Below, in pieces: positions 25,918 through 35,089 of a stretch of 64,000 nt of DNA. Below the pieces are notes generated by a model. That model was given only the letters and a program-made list of their open reading frames with translations. It was not told the origin of the DNA and did not search any database. A program made the position numbers and the translations under genes. The stretch lies in NCBI RefSeq assembly GCF_022437945.1, contig NZ_CP092535.1, forward strand, positions 3,720,001 through 3,784,000, given 5' to 3'. This stretch comes from Nocardioides sp. TF02-7 (GTDB lineage Bacteria; Actinomycetota; Actinomycetes; Propionibacteriales; Nocardioidaceae). How positions within the stretch are numbered: position 1 is the stretch's first letter; every line of letters begins with the position of its first letter.

Positions 25918-28310
25918 TCAGCGCCCGGCAGGAACCCGCTCGTCCTCGACCGAGGGAGCCCGGCCGTCGCCGCGGTCCACGCCCGCCCACAGCGACCGCG
26001 GGGAGCCAGCGGGCCCGCGAGCTGCGTCGCGGGGCGCCGGCAGCCAGCGAGTCGGCCACTGCACGAGCGTCGTCGGCCAGCCCGGGCAGCGGGCTGTCGT
26101 CACCGTCGCGGGCGTAGCGGGAGCGTTCGAGGGCATCGACGACCCGGTCGAGCGCGGCGGTCGCGTCGGGGTCGACGTCGGGTCCGGTGCGGGGCCGCTC
26201 GGGCGGGCTCTGGTCGGACCGGTCGCCGAGCAGTCCCACCAGCACGGCGCCGACCTCGCGGGGCGACCGGCCTGCGGGCCAGGGAAGGCCGAGGTCGACG
26301 GCGGTCGCGCGCAGCTCCGCCCACACCTGCTCGGGGCCGCCGGTGAGGCGGCGCCGGCGCGCCCGGTCCCGCAGCCTCCGCGGGGCGAGCAGCAGCGCGA
26401 GCAGCAGGGCGACGACCAGCACCGCGCCGAGCCCGCCGAGCAGCACCGGCAGCCAGCCGGCGCCCTCCTCCTCGTCGGCCGCCTCGACGTCGACGTCGGT
26501 GGGCTCGGGCTCGACGGTGACGCTGCCCGTGGCGTCGCTGGGGCGCAACGACGGTTCCTGCGTCGTCTGGGACTCGGTCGGGAAGTCCGGCACGTTCGCG
26601 CGGTCCACCTCGACGGTGGTGTAGTCGGGCACCCGCCCGCGGTGCTCGCGGGCGTCGGCTCGAACAGCACCCAGCCGGCGCCCTCGAAGTAGAGCTCGAC
26701 CCACGTGTGGAGGTCGTGCGAGCTGTACTCGTAGGTGTCGTCGCCGAGGGCCTCGGGCTCGAGGAACCCGACCGCGACGCGGGCCGGGATCCCGACCATC
26801 CGCGCCATGATCGCCATCGCCGACGCGAACTGCTCGCAGTAGCCGACGCGCCCGTCCGGTCCCCTGTTGAGGAACGTCTCGAACACGTCGCCGCCGATGC
26901 CCGACGGCGCCCGGCGGAGGCTGTAGCGGAAGCCGCCGGAGCTGCGGAACCAGTCCTGGAGCAGCAGCGCCGCCTCGTAGTCGTCGCGCGCGGTCTCGGT
27001 GACCGACCGCGCATAGTTGCGCACGACGCTGGGGATGCCGCCAGGAACCTCGAGGAACTCCTCGTCCACCGCGCCGGTGGGGGCGTTGGCGAAGAACCGG
27101 CCGTCGGTGCCGAAGGACGGCTCGACCGCGGTCATCTCGTAGGACAGCCCGGCGGTGGTCAGGTCGTCGGGCACCGCGATGAAGTCCATCGTGTCGAGGT
27201 CGTAGCGCCAGTCGCCGTCAGCGGTCACCGACGTCGCCGGAAACTGCGTGGGGAGCCACGACGACCGGAAGTCCCCGGTCACCTCGACGTCGTAGTCGTA
27301 GGAGGTCAGCGGCACCTCCGGCGAGAGCCCGCTCGGTCCCGGCAGCTCGCCGCCCGCGCGCGCGTCGTCGGCGACGCCCCGGTCGCCGCTGCTCCACTCG
27401 ATGCCGGTGAACCGGTTGAGGGACGCGATCCGGAGGTAGCGCGGGTCGGGGTCGTCGGTGCGCACCCGCAGCAGCGGGATGTCCGCGTCGCGCTGGAGGT
27501 CCCGGCGCAGGTCGGCGCGGGGGTTGTGGATCTCGATCTCGTCGTCGCCGTTGCCGGCGCCCAGGCCGAGCACGTCGACGTCGAGCACGGGGATGAACGG
27601 CGGCACCACGAGCGCCAGGGCGGTCGCGGCCACGCCGATCCGGCCGGCGCCGACGCGCAGCGCGTCGGCCATCGGGTTGCTCTCGTCCCAGGGGTTGTGC
27701 TCGTCGAGGCCGAGCGGCCGCCCCCCACCGCAGCACCTGCTCGCGGCTGTCGAGGTGGAGCATGGCGAGGAAGCCGGCCGCCGCGAGGACGAACGTGAAC
27801 CAGCCCGGGCCGGTCTCGGCGAGGCCGGCGGGCACGGAGTAGACCGCGAGCAGGGGCCAGCCCGGCGACCGGCACCCGTCGCAGCGTGCACGCGAGCAGG
27901 TCGACGACGAGGACGAAGAAGAGCCCGCCGACGACCAGCAGCGGGGCCACCGGAGGTACGCCGGGACCGATGGGCGCGGCGTACGTGCCGGCCGAGTCGA
28001 CCGCGAGCTCCAGGGAGCGGACGAGCCGGTCGCCGGTGTCGCCGTAGGGGATCGGACTGCCGCCGAGGTGGCCGCTGACGAACGCCACGGCCACGAGCAG
28101 CTGCAGGGTCACGGTCAGCAGCGCCGGCGTGCCGAGCCACCGCAGCAGCGCACCGCCGACGACGAGGAAGGTGCCCATGACGACCACGGGCGCGAGGTAC
28201 TCCGAGGAGTCCACGACGAAGCCGCGCCACGACAGCAGCGCAGCGACGGTGGTGCCGCCCGCCAGCAGGGCCAGCAGCAGGGCCTGGGGGAGTGCGGGAC
28301 GACCGGTCAC
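25918..28310 (-). CDS. TgpA-type transglutaminase-like membrane protein
   Basis: About 796 aa. N-terminal membrane helices (LLLALLAGGTTVAALLSWRG onward), then a periplasmic transglutaminase core with GYCEQFASAMAIMARMVGIP (catalytic Cys), SSHDLHTWVELYFEGAGWVLF (His/Asp), a late helix WLPVLLGGLGAVLVVALLLA and a cytoplasmic DUF4129-like tail. Four single-base indels were placed: extra base at 27856-27859, extra C at 27721-27726, missing C near 26650, extra base near 25982-25988. The last sets the C-terminus and is the least certain. GTG overlaps the DUF58 stop. Usually cotranscribed with DUF58 and MoxR; envelope function. Confidence 0.85.
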
Positions 28311-29569
28311 CGCGCCGCTCCCGCCACGGGCCCGCCCGCCACCGGTCCGCCCGGCGCCGGTGCGCTGACGGCACGGCGGCCCAGCTCGCGCCAGGCGACG
28401 TCGATCCGGTCACGCGGTCCGATCGCGACGGCGCGCCACCCGGCACCCGAGGCGCCCCGTGCGGCCGCCGGCGACGCGGGCCGCCCTGCCCACTGCTCGA
28501 CGTCGAGCACGAACGCGAGCGCGGTGCCGGCGTCGTGCCGGATCCGGCGCAGCGGGACCTGGTCGCCGCTGTCGCTGCCGCCGAGGACGGCCACGACGAG
28601 GCCCCCGCGGTCGTGGTCCGACCAGGTCGCGTCGATCCCGGGGTGCTGGGCGGTCGCGGCCAGCGCCAGCCGCTCGAGCACCGCCGTGGAGCTGTCGGGG
28701 GAGTCGGCGCCGCCGCCGTCGGTCAGCACCAGCCGGACGGCGTACCCGTGCTGCTCGAGGTGGGTGACGACCGACGCCGCGACGACGACGGCGTGCTCGA
28801 AGCTCGACCCGAGGCCCTGGCCCCGGTGGGCGCGCAGCCGGTTGTCGAGGAGCACGGTGGCGCGCGCCTCCCACGGCTGCTCCTCGCGGCGCACCATCAG
28901 GTCGCCGACCTTCGCCGAGCTCCGCCAGTGCACCCGGCGGAGGTCGTCGCCGCGGCGGTACTCCCGCACGCTGACGTCCTCGGCGGAGCCGGCGGCGAAC
29001 GACTGCGGGCGGTGCTCGCTGGCGCCGCTCCAGCCGCCGCTCAGCCGCACCACCGGCAGGGTGACCGTGCGCGGTGTGACGACCAGCGGAGCGACCCCGG
29101 GGAGCGTGCGCCGGGTCTCGACCAGGCCGAACGGGTCGGACACCCGGACCGTGAGCGGGCCGACGTCGAACCGGCCGCGGACGTCGGAGCGGACCTGGTA
29201 GCTCACCTTCTGCCGCCAGTTGCGGCCGATGCCCTGGAGGACGAACCGCGGCCGGGTGCCGAGGGCGTAGGGGACCTGGTCCTCGACCAGCATGGCGCCG
29301 GCGCCGGCGCGGCCCTCGTTGACGAGGTCGAGGTCGACCCGCGCCGGCTGGCCGGCGGTGACGAGCCGCGGGTGCACCGCTCGTCCGACGGCCAGCGCCG
29401 GCCGGCGGCGACCGATCACGAACGCGGCGACCAGCGGCAGCGTCAGCACCAGCACCCCGATCCGGGTCAGGCTGGTCTGGCCGAGCAGCATCGCGCAGAC
29501 GATCGTGGTCACGCCGGCCGCGAGGAACGCGCGGCCGCGGAGGGTCAGGCCGGAGAGGGTCTGTCGCAC
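28307..29569 (-). CDS. DUF58 domain protein
   Basis: 420 aa. Two N-terminal membrane helices (AFLAAGVTTIVCAMLLG, IGVLVLTLPLVAAFVIGRRR), then a beta-rich region with RGRFDVGPLTVRVSDPFGL and the DUF58 block VREYRRGDDLRRVHWRSSAK, followed by a vWA-like C-terminal half (RATVLLDNRL). Partner of the MoxR ATPase in a chaperone-like assembly. Start GTG 29569 lies 14 bp after the MoxR stop. Frame intact. Confidence 0.87.
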   Translation of the reverse strand: MRQTLSGLTLRGRAFLAAGVTTIVCAMLLGQTSLTRIGVLVLTLPLVAAFVIGRRRPALAVGRAVHPRLVTAGQPARVDLDLVNEGRAGAGAMLVEDQVPYALGTRPRFVLQGIGRNWRQKVSYQVRSDVRGRFDVGPLTVRVSDPFGLVETRRTLPGVAPLVVTPRTVTLPVVRLSGGWSGASEHRPQSFAAGSAEDVSVREYRRGDDLRRVHWRSSAKVGDLMVRREEQPWEARATVLLDNRLRAHRGQGLGSSFEHAVVVAASVVTHLEQHGYAVRLVLTDGGGADSPDSSTAVLERLALAATAQHPGIDATWSDHDRGGLVVAVLGGSDSGDQVPLRRIRHDAGTALAFVLDVEQWAGRPASPAAARGASGAGWRAVAIGPRDRIDVAWRELGRRAVSAPAPGGPVAGGPVAGAAR

Positions 29570-29583
29570 AGGATCGGCCGGCG

Positions 29584-30564
29584 TCAGCGGTGGTCGGGCA
29601 CGGGCACCTGCGCGGCGATCCGGTCGAGGATCGCGGCGGTGCCGAGGCCCGCCTCGGCCCGGGGGAGCAGCCGGTGCGCGAGCACCGGCTGGACCAGGGC
29701 ACGGACGTCGTCGGGGAGCACGTAGTCGCGCTGGTGGAGCGCGGCGTAGGCCTTCGCGGCGCGCACCAGGTGCAGGGTCGCGCGCGGGGAGGCGCCGAGG
29801 AGCAGGTCGGGGTGGTCGCGGGTGGCGGAGGTGAGGGCGACGGCGTAGCGCTGGACCGGCTCGGCGACGTGCACCTGGCCGACGATCGCGCACAGCTTGC
29901 GCAGCTCCGCGCCGTCGGTCACGGGCTCGAGGTCGTCGAGCGGGTTCAGCTGGGTGTGGGAGCCGAGCATCGCGATCTCCGCCGCCGGCACCGGGTAGCC
30001 GATCGACACCCGGGCCATGAACCGGTCGCGCTGCGCCTCGGGGAGGGCGTAGGTGCCCTCCATCTCGACCGGGTTCTGCGTCGCGACCACCATGAACGGC
30101 GACTCGAGCTGGTAGGTGACGTTGTCGACGGTGACCTGCCGCTCCTCCATGCACTCCAGCAGCGCCGACTGGGTCTTGGGGGAGGCGCGGTTGATCTCGT
30201 CGCCGATGACGATGTTGGCGAACACCCCGCCCGGCCGGAACTCGAACTCGCGCGTCTGCTGGTTGTAGACCGACACCCCGGTCACGTCCGAGGGCAGCAG
30301 GTCGGGGGTGAACTGGATCCGGCGCACCGTCGAGTCGATGCTGCGGGCCAGGGCCTTGCTCAGCATGGTCTTGCCGACGCCGGGCACGTCCTCGAGCAGC
30401 AGGTGGCCCTCGGCGAGCAGCACGACGAGGGACGCCGAGACGACCTCGCTCTTCCCCTCGATCACGCGCTCGACGTTGGCGCGGATGCGCCCGGCCACCC
30501 GGGCGACGGTGGCGACGTCGGCCCCCCGGTTGTGGTCGATCTGCTCGGCGGTCGGCGACTCCAC
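29584..30564 (-). CDS. MoxR-family AAA+ ATPase
   Basis: 326 aa. Walker A VPGVGKT (60-66), Walker B IVIGDEINRA (Asp122, Glu123), sensor region MVVATQNPVEMEGTY, LPEAQRDRFM arginine finger, and the C-terminal lid YVLPDDVRALVQPVLAHRLL. It acts with DUF58/vWA proteins, probably in envelope stress or maturation. GTG 30564 follows CAGGGAGTACCAGGAC and begins the conserved N-terminus; a longer frame upstream is spurious. Confidence 0.9.
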   Translation of the reverse strand: MESPTAEQIDHNRGADVATVARVAGRIRANVERVIEGKSEVVSASLVVLLAEGHLLLEDVPGVGKTMLSKALARSIDSTVRRIQFTPDLLPSDVTGVSVYNQQTREFEFRPGGVFANIVIGDEINRASPKTQSALLECMEERQVTVDNVTYQLESPFMVVATQNPVEMEGTYALPEAQRDRFMARVSIGYPVPAAEIAMLGSHTQLNPLDDLEPVTDGAELRKLCAIVGQVHVAEPVQRYAVALTSATRDHPDLLLGASPRATLHLVRAAKAYAALHQRDYVLPDDVRALVQPVLAHRLLPRAEAGLGTAAILDRIAAQVPVPDHR

Positions 30565-30880
30565 GTCCTGGTACTCCCTGTCTCTGGCCTGCGCCCCCAG
30601 CGTAAGGCGCGAGGTGCGGCCACGGTACGGCGTCCGCGCAAGCGGGTGCCGCGGCCCGCGCTTCCTGCCCCGGCCGCCACCGCCGCTCCCCCTCCGGTGC
30701 CCCCGGGGCCACCACGGCGCCCCACTTCCTCCACTTTCCGCTCCACCCGCTCCACCGCGCCCCCTCCACCCGCCCGCCACGCCTCGTTCCCGCCTGGGAA
30801 GCGCCGGGATCCGCCGTGGCCGCAGGTCCCCGCGACGCCGCGGAGGGCGCCGGAAGGACGCTCGGACACGCCCCGATGTG
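30565..30880. other. Divergent MoxR/mraZ upstream region with GTGGAG motif cluster
   Basis: 316 bp without a convincing gene. On the minus strand at 30720-30769 the motif GTGGAG or GTGGGG recurs five times at irregular 9-14 bp steps, including GGAAAGTGGAGGAAGTGGGG. This resembles the MraZ boxes in front of mraZ but lacks their strict 10-bp period. Possibly a second, decayed MraZ site affecting the MoxR operon; otherwise I see nothing in it. Confidence 0.35.
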
Positions 30881-30881
30881 G

Positions 30882-30937
30882 TTGACGGTGGAGGAAAGTG
30901 GAGTACTGTGGGGGAAAGTGGAGGAAAGCGGAGGTGC
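30882..30937 (+). promoter_or_regulatory. mraZ promoter overlaid by five 10-bp MraZ boxes
   Basis: TTGACG (30882-30887), 16-bp spacer, TACTGT (30904-30909). From 30888 run five head-to-tail decamers: GTGGAGGAAA, GTGGAGTACT, GTGGGGGAAA, GTGGAGGAAA, GCGGAGGTGC. MraZ is known to bind direct repeats with this period upstream of its own operon, so the array over the core promoter is the expected autorepression site. The last unit also provides the ribosome binding site of mraZ. Confidence 0.85.
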
Positions 30938-30940
30938 GAG

Positions 30941-31366
30941 ATGCTCTTCATGGGCACCTTCACCCCCAAGCTCGACGAGAAGGGGCGGCTCTTCCTCCCG
31001 GCGAAGTTCAGGGACCGACTGGCGGAGGGCCTCGTGGTGACGCAGGGACAGGAGAACTGCCTCGTCGTCTGGCCTGCCGACGTCTTCGCGGAGGAGGCCG
31101 AGCGGGCAGCAGCGCGGCCGATGACCAACAAGGCCGCCCGGCGCTACGCACGTGTGCTGTTCGCCGGCGGCGACGAGGGCAAACCGGACAAGCAGGGGCG
31201 GATCGGCATCCCCGCCCACCTGCGCGACTACGCGGGGCTCGACCGCGACGTGGTCGTGATCGGCGTCCGGGACCGGCTCGAGATCTGGAACCCGCAGCGG
31301 TGGAGCGAGTTCCAGGCCGAGGCCCTCGAGGACTTCGCCGACCTCGACGAGGACGACGAGGACTAG
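30941..31366 (+). CDS. mraZ: Transcriptional regulator MraZ
   Basis: 141 aa with two SpoVT/AbrB-like halves: [20 protein letters not shown] and [20 protein letters not shown]. First gene of the dcw cluster and regulator of it. ATG follows GCGGAGG. Acidic tail DLDEDDED. Frame intact. Confidence 0.95.
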   Translation: MLFMGTFTPKLDEKGRLFLPAKFRDRLAEGLVVTQGQENCLVVWPADVFAEEAERAAARPMTNKAARRYARVLFAGGDEGKPDKQGRIGIPAHLRDYAGLDRDVVVIGVRDRLEIWNPQRWSEFQAEALEDFADLDEDDED

Positions 31367-31417
31367 CACCACCGAGGAACCAGCCGGGTCGGCCCGGCGC
31401 GCAGCACAACTCGACAG

Positions 31418-31569
31418 CGGATCCGCAGGACGAGGCCTCGGCCCGCTCCTGGTCGCGGTCTGGGGCACCTTCCCCGGCTCCAGAACGTCGACCCGCCGCC
31501 TCTGGGGCCCCTTCCCCGGTTCCAGAGGCGCACGCAGGGAGCGGGCAGGGACCTGGACCTGCGGATCCG
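31418..31569 (+). ncRNA. mraW-type leader RNA with duplicated hairpin
   Basis: Between mraZ and rsmH. Outer stem of 12 bp (CGGATCCGCAGG at 31418, CCTGCGGATCCG at 31558) and a middle stem of 9 bp (GCCCGCTCC at 31441, GGAGCGGGC at 31538). Inside are two near-identical 26-nt hairpins (31459-31484 and 31501-31526) sharing TCTGGGG, CTTCCCCGG and TCCAGA. Position fits the mraW RNA motif known upstream of mraW in actinobacteria; identity with that Rfam family is from memory. Probably a cis-regulator of the peptidoglycan operon. Confidence 0.6.
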
Positions 31570-31622
31570 TCGCAGTCTCGGACAGGGGGCAGGACAGCGG
31601 AGCAGCAGCGGGTGAGGGTCGA

Positions 31623-31797
31623 ATGAGCATGACGGGTGCGGGCACCGCCGGTCGGTCCGGCGCGACGCCCGACGCAGCGCGCGAGCCGCGGGTGCGCGAG
31701 CTGGCGCGCGACGCGGTCACGTTGATGGCGTTCTCGGCCGCCGTGTCGCTCGGTGTCGCGCTGCTGCTCCTGCTCGGCCACGGCGCGGGGTCGCTGA
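31623..31797 (+). CDS. Small single-pass membrane protein upstream of rsmH
   Basis: As sequenced, the frame runs on into rsmH, adding about 60 residues with a membrane helix ([18 protein letters not shown]) that no RsmH has. Removing one G from the run 31787-31790 gives a 57-aa protein ending GHGAGR with TGA at 31795-31797, eight bases before the rsmH ATG. Given the many G-run indels in this sequence, that reading is preferred. Alternatives are a true fusion or an untranslated stretch. Confidence 0.5.
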
Positions 31798-31805
31798 GGC
31801 CGGAG

Positions 31806-32786
31806 ATGGACGACGCCCGCCACGTCCCGGTCCTCCTCGACCGGGTCGTCGACCTCCTCGCGCCCGCGCTCGACCGCGAGGGCGCGGTCCTGGTCGACGC
31901 GACCCTCGGCCTCGGGGGCCACACCGAGGCCGTGCTGGCCCGTTGCGGCCGCGCCCGGGTGGTCGGCATCGACCGCGACCCGGGGGCGCTCGAGCGCAGC
32001 ACGCAGCGGCTGGCGTCGTACGGCGACCGGTTCACCGCCGTGCACGCCGTCTACGACGAGCTCCCCGACGTGGTCGCCGACCTCGGGCTGGCCGAGGTCG
32101 GCGCCGTGCTGTTCGACCTCGGGGTCTCGTCGATGCAGCTCGACCTGCCCGACCGGGGCTTCGCCTACGCGGTCGACGCGCCGCTCGACATGCGGATGGA
32201 CCCCGGCTCCGGGCCGACGGCCGCCGACGTCCTCAACACCTACACCGCCGACGACCTGGCCCGGGTGCTGCGCGACTACGGCGAGGAGCGCCACGCCCGC
32301 CGGATCGCGGCCGCCGTGGTCCGGGAGCGGGAGCGGGAGCCGTTCACGACCTCCGCGCGCCTGGTCGCCCTGCTCTACGACGCGATCCCAGCCCCGGCGC
32401 GGCGGACCGGTGGCCACCCCGCGAAGCGGACGTTCCAGGCGCTGCGGATCGAGGTGAACGACGAGCTGCGCGTGCTGGAGCGGGCGGTGCCGGCCGCGAT
32501 CGCCGCGATCGGCGTCGGCGGACGGGTCGTCGTCGAGTCCTACCACTCGCTGGAGGACCGGCTGGTCAAGCGTGCGTTCACCGCGGCGACCCGGTCCGAC
32601 GTCCCCGAGGACCTGCCGTTCGTCCCGGAGGGCCACGAGCCCGCGCTGCGCCTGGTCACCCGCGGCGCCGAGCAGGCCGGTGCCGACGAGGTCGCCGCCA
32701 ACCCCCGCGCCGCGTCCGTGCGGCTGCGCGCCGTCGAGAGAGTCCGTCCCCGCACCCGCCCGGCCGACGAGGGAGTCGCGTCATGA
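31806..32786 (+). CDS. rsmH: 16S rRNA (cytosine-1402-N4)-methyltransferase RsmH (MraW)
   Basis: 326 aa from the ATG at 31806: [16 protein letters not shown], motif [73 protein letters not shown] and [14 protein letters not shown]: a complete RsmH. Start chosen because family members begin directly before HVPVLL. The stop overlaps the ftsL-like ATG (ATGA). Confidence 0.93.
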   Translation: MDDARHVPVLLDRVVDLLAPALDREGAVLVDATLGLGGHTEAVLARCGRARVVGIDRDPGALERSTQRLASYGDRFTAVHAVYDELPDVVADLGLAEVGAVLFDLGVSSMQLDLPDRGFAYAVDAPLDMRMDPGSGPTAADVLNTYTADDLARVLRDYGEERHARRIAAAVVREREREPFTTSARLVALLYDAIPAPARRTGGHPAKRTFQALRIEVNDELRVLERAVPAAIAAIGVGGRVVVESYHSLEDRLVKRAFTAATRSDVPEDLPFVPEGHEPALRLVTRGAEQAGADEVAANPRAASVRLRAVERVRPRTRPADEGVAS

Positions 32787-33328
32787 GCAGCACCGCACCC
32801 CAGCTCCGCAGTCGCATCCCCCGGTTCGCCGGGGCCGCGGTCGAGCGGGCCCGGCTCACCGTCGTCCCGCGGCCGCGCACCCGGCCGCGCGCACCGCGGG
32901 TGCCGTTCGTCATCCTCGTCAGCGTCCTGCTGCTCGGCGGCGTCGTCGGGCTGCTCCTGTTCAACACCTCGATGCAGCAGGCGGCCTTCCGCACCACGGC
33001 GCTGGAGCGGCAGGCGGGGGACCTGTCGGCCCGCCAGGAGGCGCTGCAGCTGGAGCTGCAGGAGCTCCGGGACGGCGACCGGCTCGCCCGGGTCGCGCAG
33101 CGCGAGCTCGGCATGGTGATCCCGGCCGGCGGCGTCGGCGTGCTCGAGCTCGGCAGCGGCCAGGTGGCCGGCGACCCGGAGCCGGCCCAGGCCGGCCAGC
33201 AGGTGCCCGTCGACCTGCCGGGGCAGCGCCGTCCGCCGGCCCTCGACCCCGGCCCGGTGCAGGTCGTCGACCGCGACGGCGTGCCGGACCGCGATCGGGA
33301 TCGCGCCCGATCTAGGTTGGGCAGGTGA
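32783..33328 (+). CDS. ftsL: FtsL-like septum formation protein
   Basis: 181 aa: basic cytoplasmic N-terminus, one membrane helix ([20 protein letters not shown]), a short periplasmic coiled coil ([20 protein letters not shown]), then [16 protein letters not shown] and a long Pro/Gln tail. Position between rsmH and ftsI and topology match the FtsL/Rv2164c slot of the divisome. Overlaps both neighbours by four bases (ATGA and GTGA). Confidence 0.8.
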   Translation: MSSTAPQLRSRIPRFAGAAVERARLTVVPRPRTRPRAPRVPFVILVSVLLLGGVVGLLLFNTSMQQAAFRTTALERQAGDLSARQEALQLELQELRDGDRLARVAQRELGMVIPAGGVGVLELGSGQVAGDPEPAQAGQQVPVDLPGQRRPPALDPGPVQVVDRDGVPDRDRDRARSRLGR

Positions 33329-35089
33329 GCCGACCCGACCGAGCCTCGCCGCTGCTGCGGCTGCGCGTGGGGTTCGTGCTGATCGCGATGGTGCTGTCGG
33401 TCTTCGCCGCACGGCTGGTCCAGCTGCAGGGCGTCGACCCGGCCGACTACGCCGCGATGGCCGCGGCCGAGGGCACCGAGTCCGTCGTCCTGCCGGCCGC
33501 CCGCGGCGAGATCCTCGACCGCTTCGGGGAGCCGCTGGCCGAGTCGGTCGACGGGCGGATGATCGTGGCCGACCCGGCGCTCACCGCCGACGACGCCCCC
33601 GAGCTGGCGACGTTCCTCGCCCGCCGGCTCGACCTCGACTACATCGAGGTGCTCGAGCGGCTGCGGGTGGAGGGCAGCCGGTTCCAGTACGTCGCCCGGC
33701 AGGTCCCCGCCAGCCTGGCCTCCGACGTGGTCGCCGACGCCGAGCGGAAGGGCTTCGTCGGCCTGTTCACCGAGCACGACCCGGTGCGGGTCTACCCCAA
33801 CGGCGACGTCGCCGCCAACCTGGTCGGCTTCCTCGGCACGCCGCGCAAGGACGGCTCGGCGCGGGCGCTCGCCGGGCTCGAGGCGGCGTTCGACGCCTAC
33901 CTCGCCGGCACCGACGGCGAGGCGCGCTACGAGACCGGCGCCGGCAACCAGATCCCGCTCGGCGACAACACGGTCACGCCGGCCGTCGACGGGTCCGAGC
34001 TGCGGCTCACGCTCGACCGCGACCTCCAGTGGTACACGCAGAAGGTGCTCCAGCAGACCGTCGAGGGCTCGCGGGGCGAGTCCGGCATCGCGGTCGTGAT
34101 GGACAGCCGCACCGGCGAGCTGCTCGCGCTCGCCGACTACCCGTCCTACGACGCGAGCGACCCCCCAGGAGTTCGCGGACCAGAAGCACCTGTTCAAGTC
34201 CAGCGCGCTGACCGACGTCTACGAGCCGGGCTCGGTGCAGAAGGTGCTGACGCTCAGCGCCGTGCTCGACGCCGGTCTCGGCACGCCCCGCCAGCAGTAC
34301 GTCGTCCCGCCGGTGCTCGACCGGCAGGACCGCCCCATCCACGACCACTGGGTGCACGGCGTCGAGCACCTGACCCTGGCCGGGATCCTCGCCAAGTCGT
34401 CCAACATCGGCACCGTGCTGGCCGCCGACCGGTTCCGCCCGGGCCAGCTGCGCCGCTACCTCACCGCGTTCGGCCTGGGCCGGCGTACCGACGTCGGCCC
34501 GCGCGGCGAGACCAAGGGCCTGCTGCCGAAGGGCGCGGCGTGGACCGACCAGGTCGACGACCGGATCGCGTTCGGCCAGTCGCTGTCGGTCAACGCGGTC
34601 CAGATGGTGGCGGCCGTCAACGCCCTCGCCAACGACGGCGTCCGGATCGACCCGAGCCTGGTCAAGGGCACCGCCACCCTCGACGACGGGACGCCGATCG
34701 GCACCGACCAGGTCGAGCGCCGCCGGGTCGTGAGCAGCGAGGCCGCCTGGCAGACGGCGCTGATGATGGAGCGGGTGCTCGACCCGGAGGACGGCGTCGC
34801 GTCCATCGCCTCGGTCCCCGGCTACCGGATCGCCGGCAAGACCGGCACGGCGCAGCGGGTCGCCGAGGAGTGCGGCTGCTACGACGGCAGCCACACCGCG
34901 TCGTTCGTGGGCTTCGGGCCGACCGACGACCCGCGGTTCACCATCTACGTCGTCGTGCACGACTCGCGCACCGGTGGCGGCTCGGCCGTCGCCGGCCCGG
35001 CGTTCGCGAAGCTGATGAGCTACAGCCTGCGGCGCTACGGCGTGAAGCGCACGGAGACCCGCCCCTCGCAGCTGCCCGTCGAGTGGTGA
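33325..35089 (+). CDS. ftsI: Division-specific transpeptidase FtsI (PBP2/PbpB)
   Basis: 587 aa after correction. Membrane anchor VGFVLIAMVLSVFAARLVQL, PBP-dimer domain (AARGEILDRFGEPLAES), transpeptidase motifs SxxK as EPGSVQK (Ser303, Lys306), SSN (358-360) and KTGTAQ (505-510). Cross-links septal peptidoglycan. One extra C in the run of six at 34161-34166 shifts the frame at SYDASDPQEF. No PASTA domain. Stop TGA shares its last base with the murE ATG. Confidence 0.94.

Noticed and set aside
28307-32035. 1242-aa minus-strand frame extending DUF58 upstream
   Set aside because: Only the part from 29569 down matches DUF58; the rest is antisense to MoxR-region, mraZ and rsmH and is a GC-rich shadow.
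31623-32786. RsmH with a genuine N-terminal membrane anchor
   Set aside because: No RsmH has this; a one-base G-run correction gives a separate small protein and a normal RsmH start.
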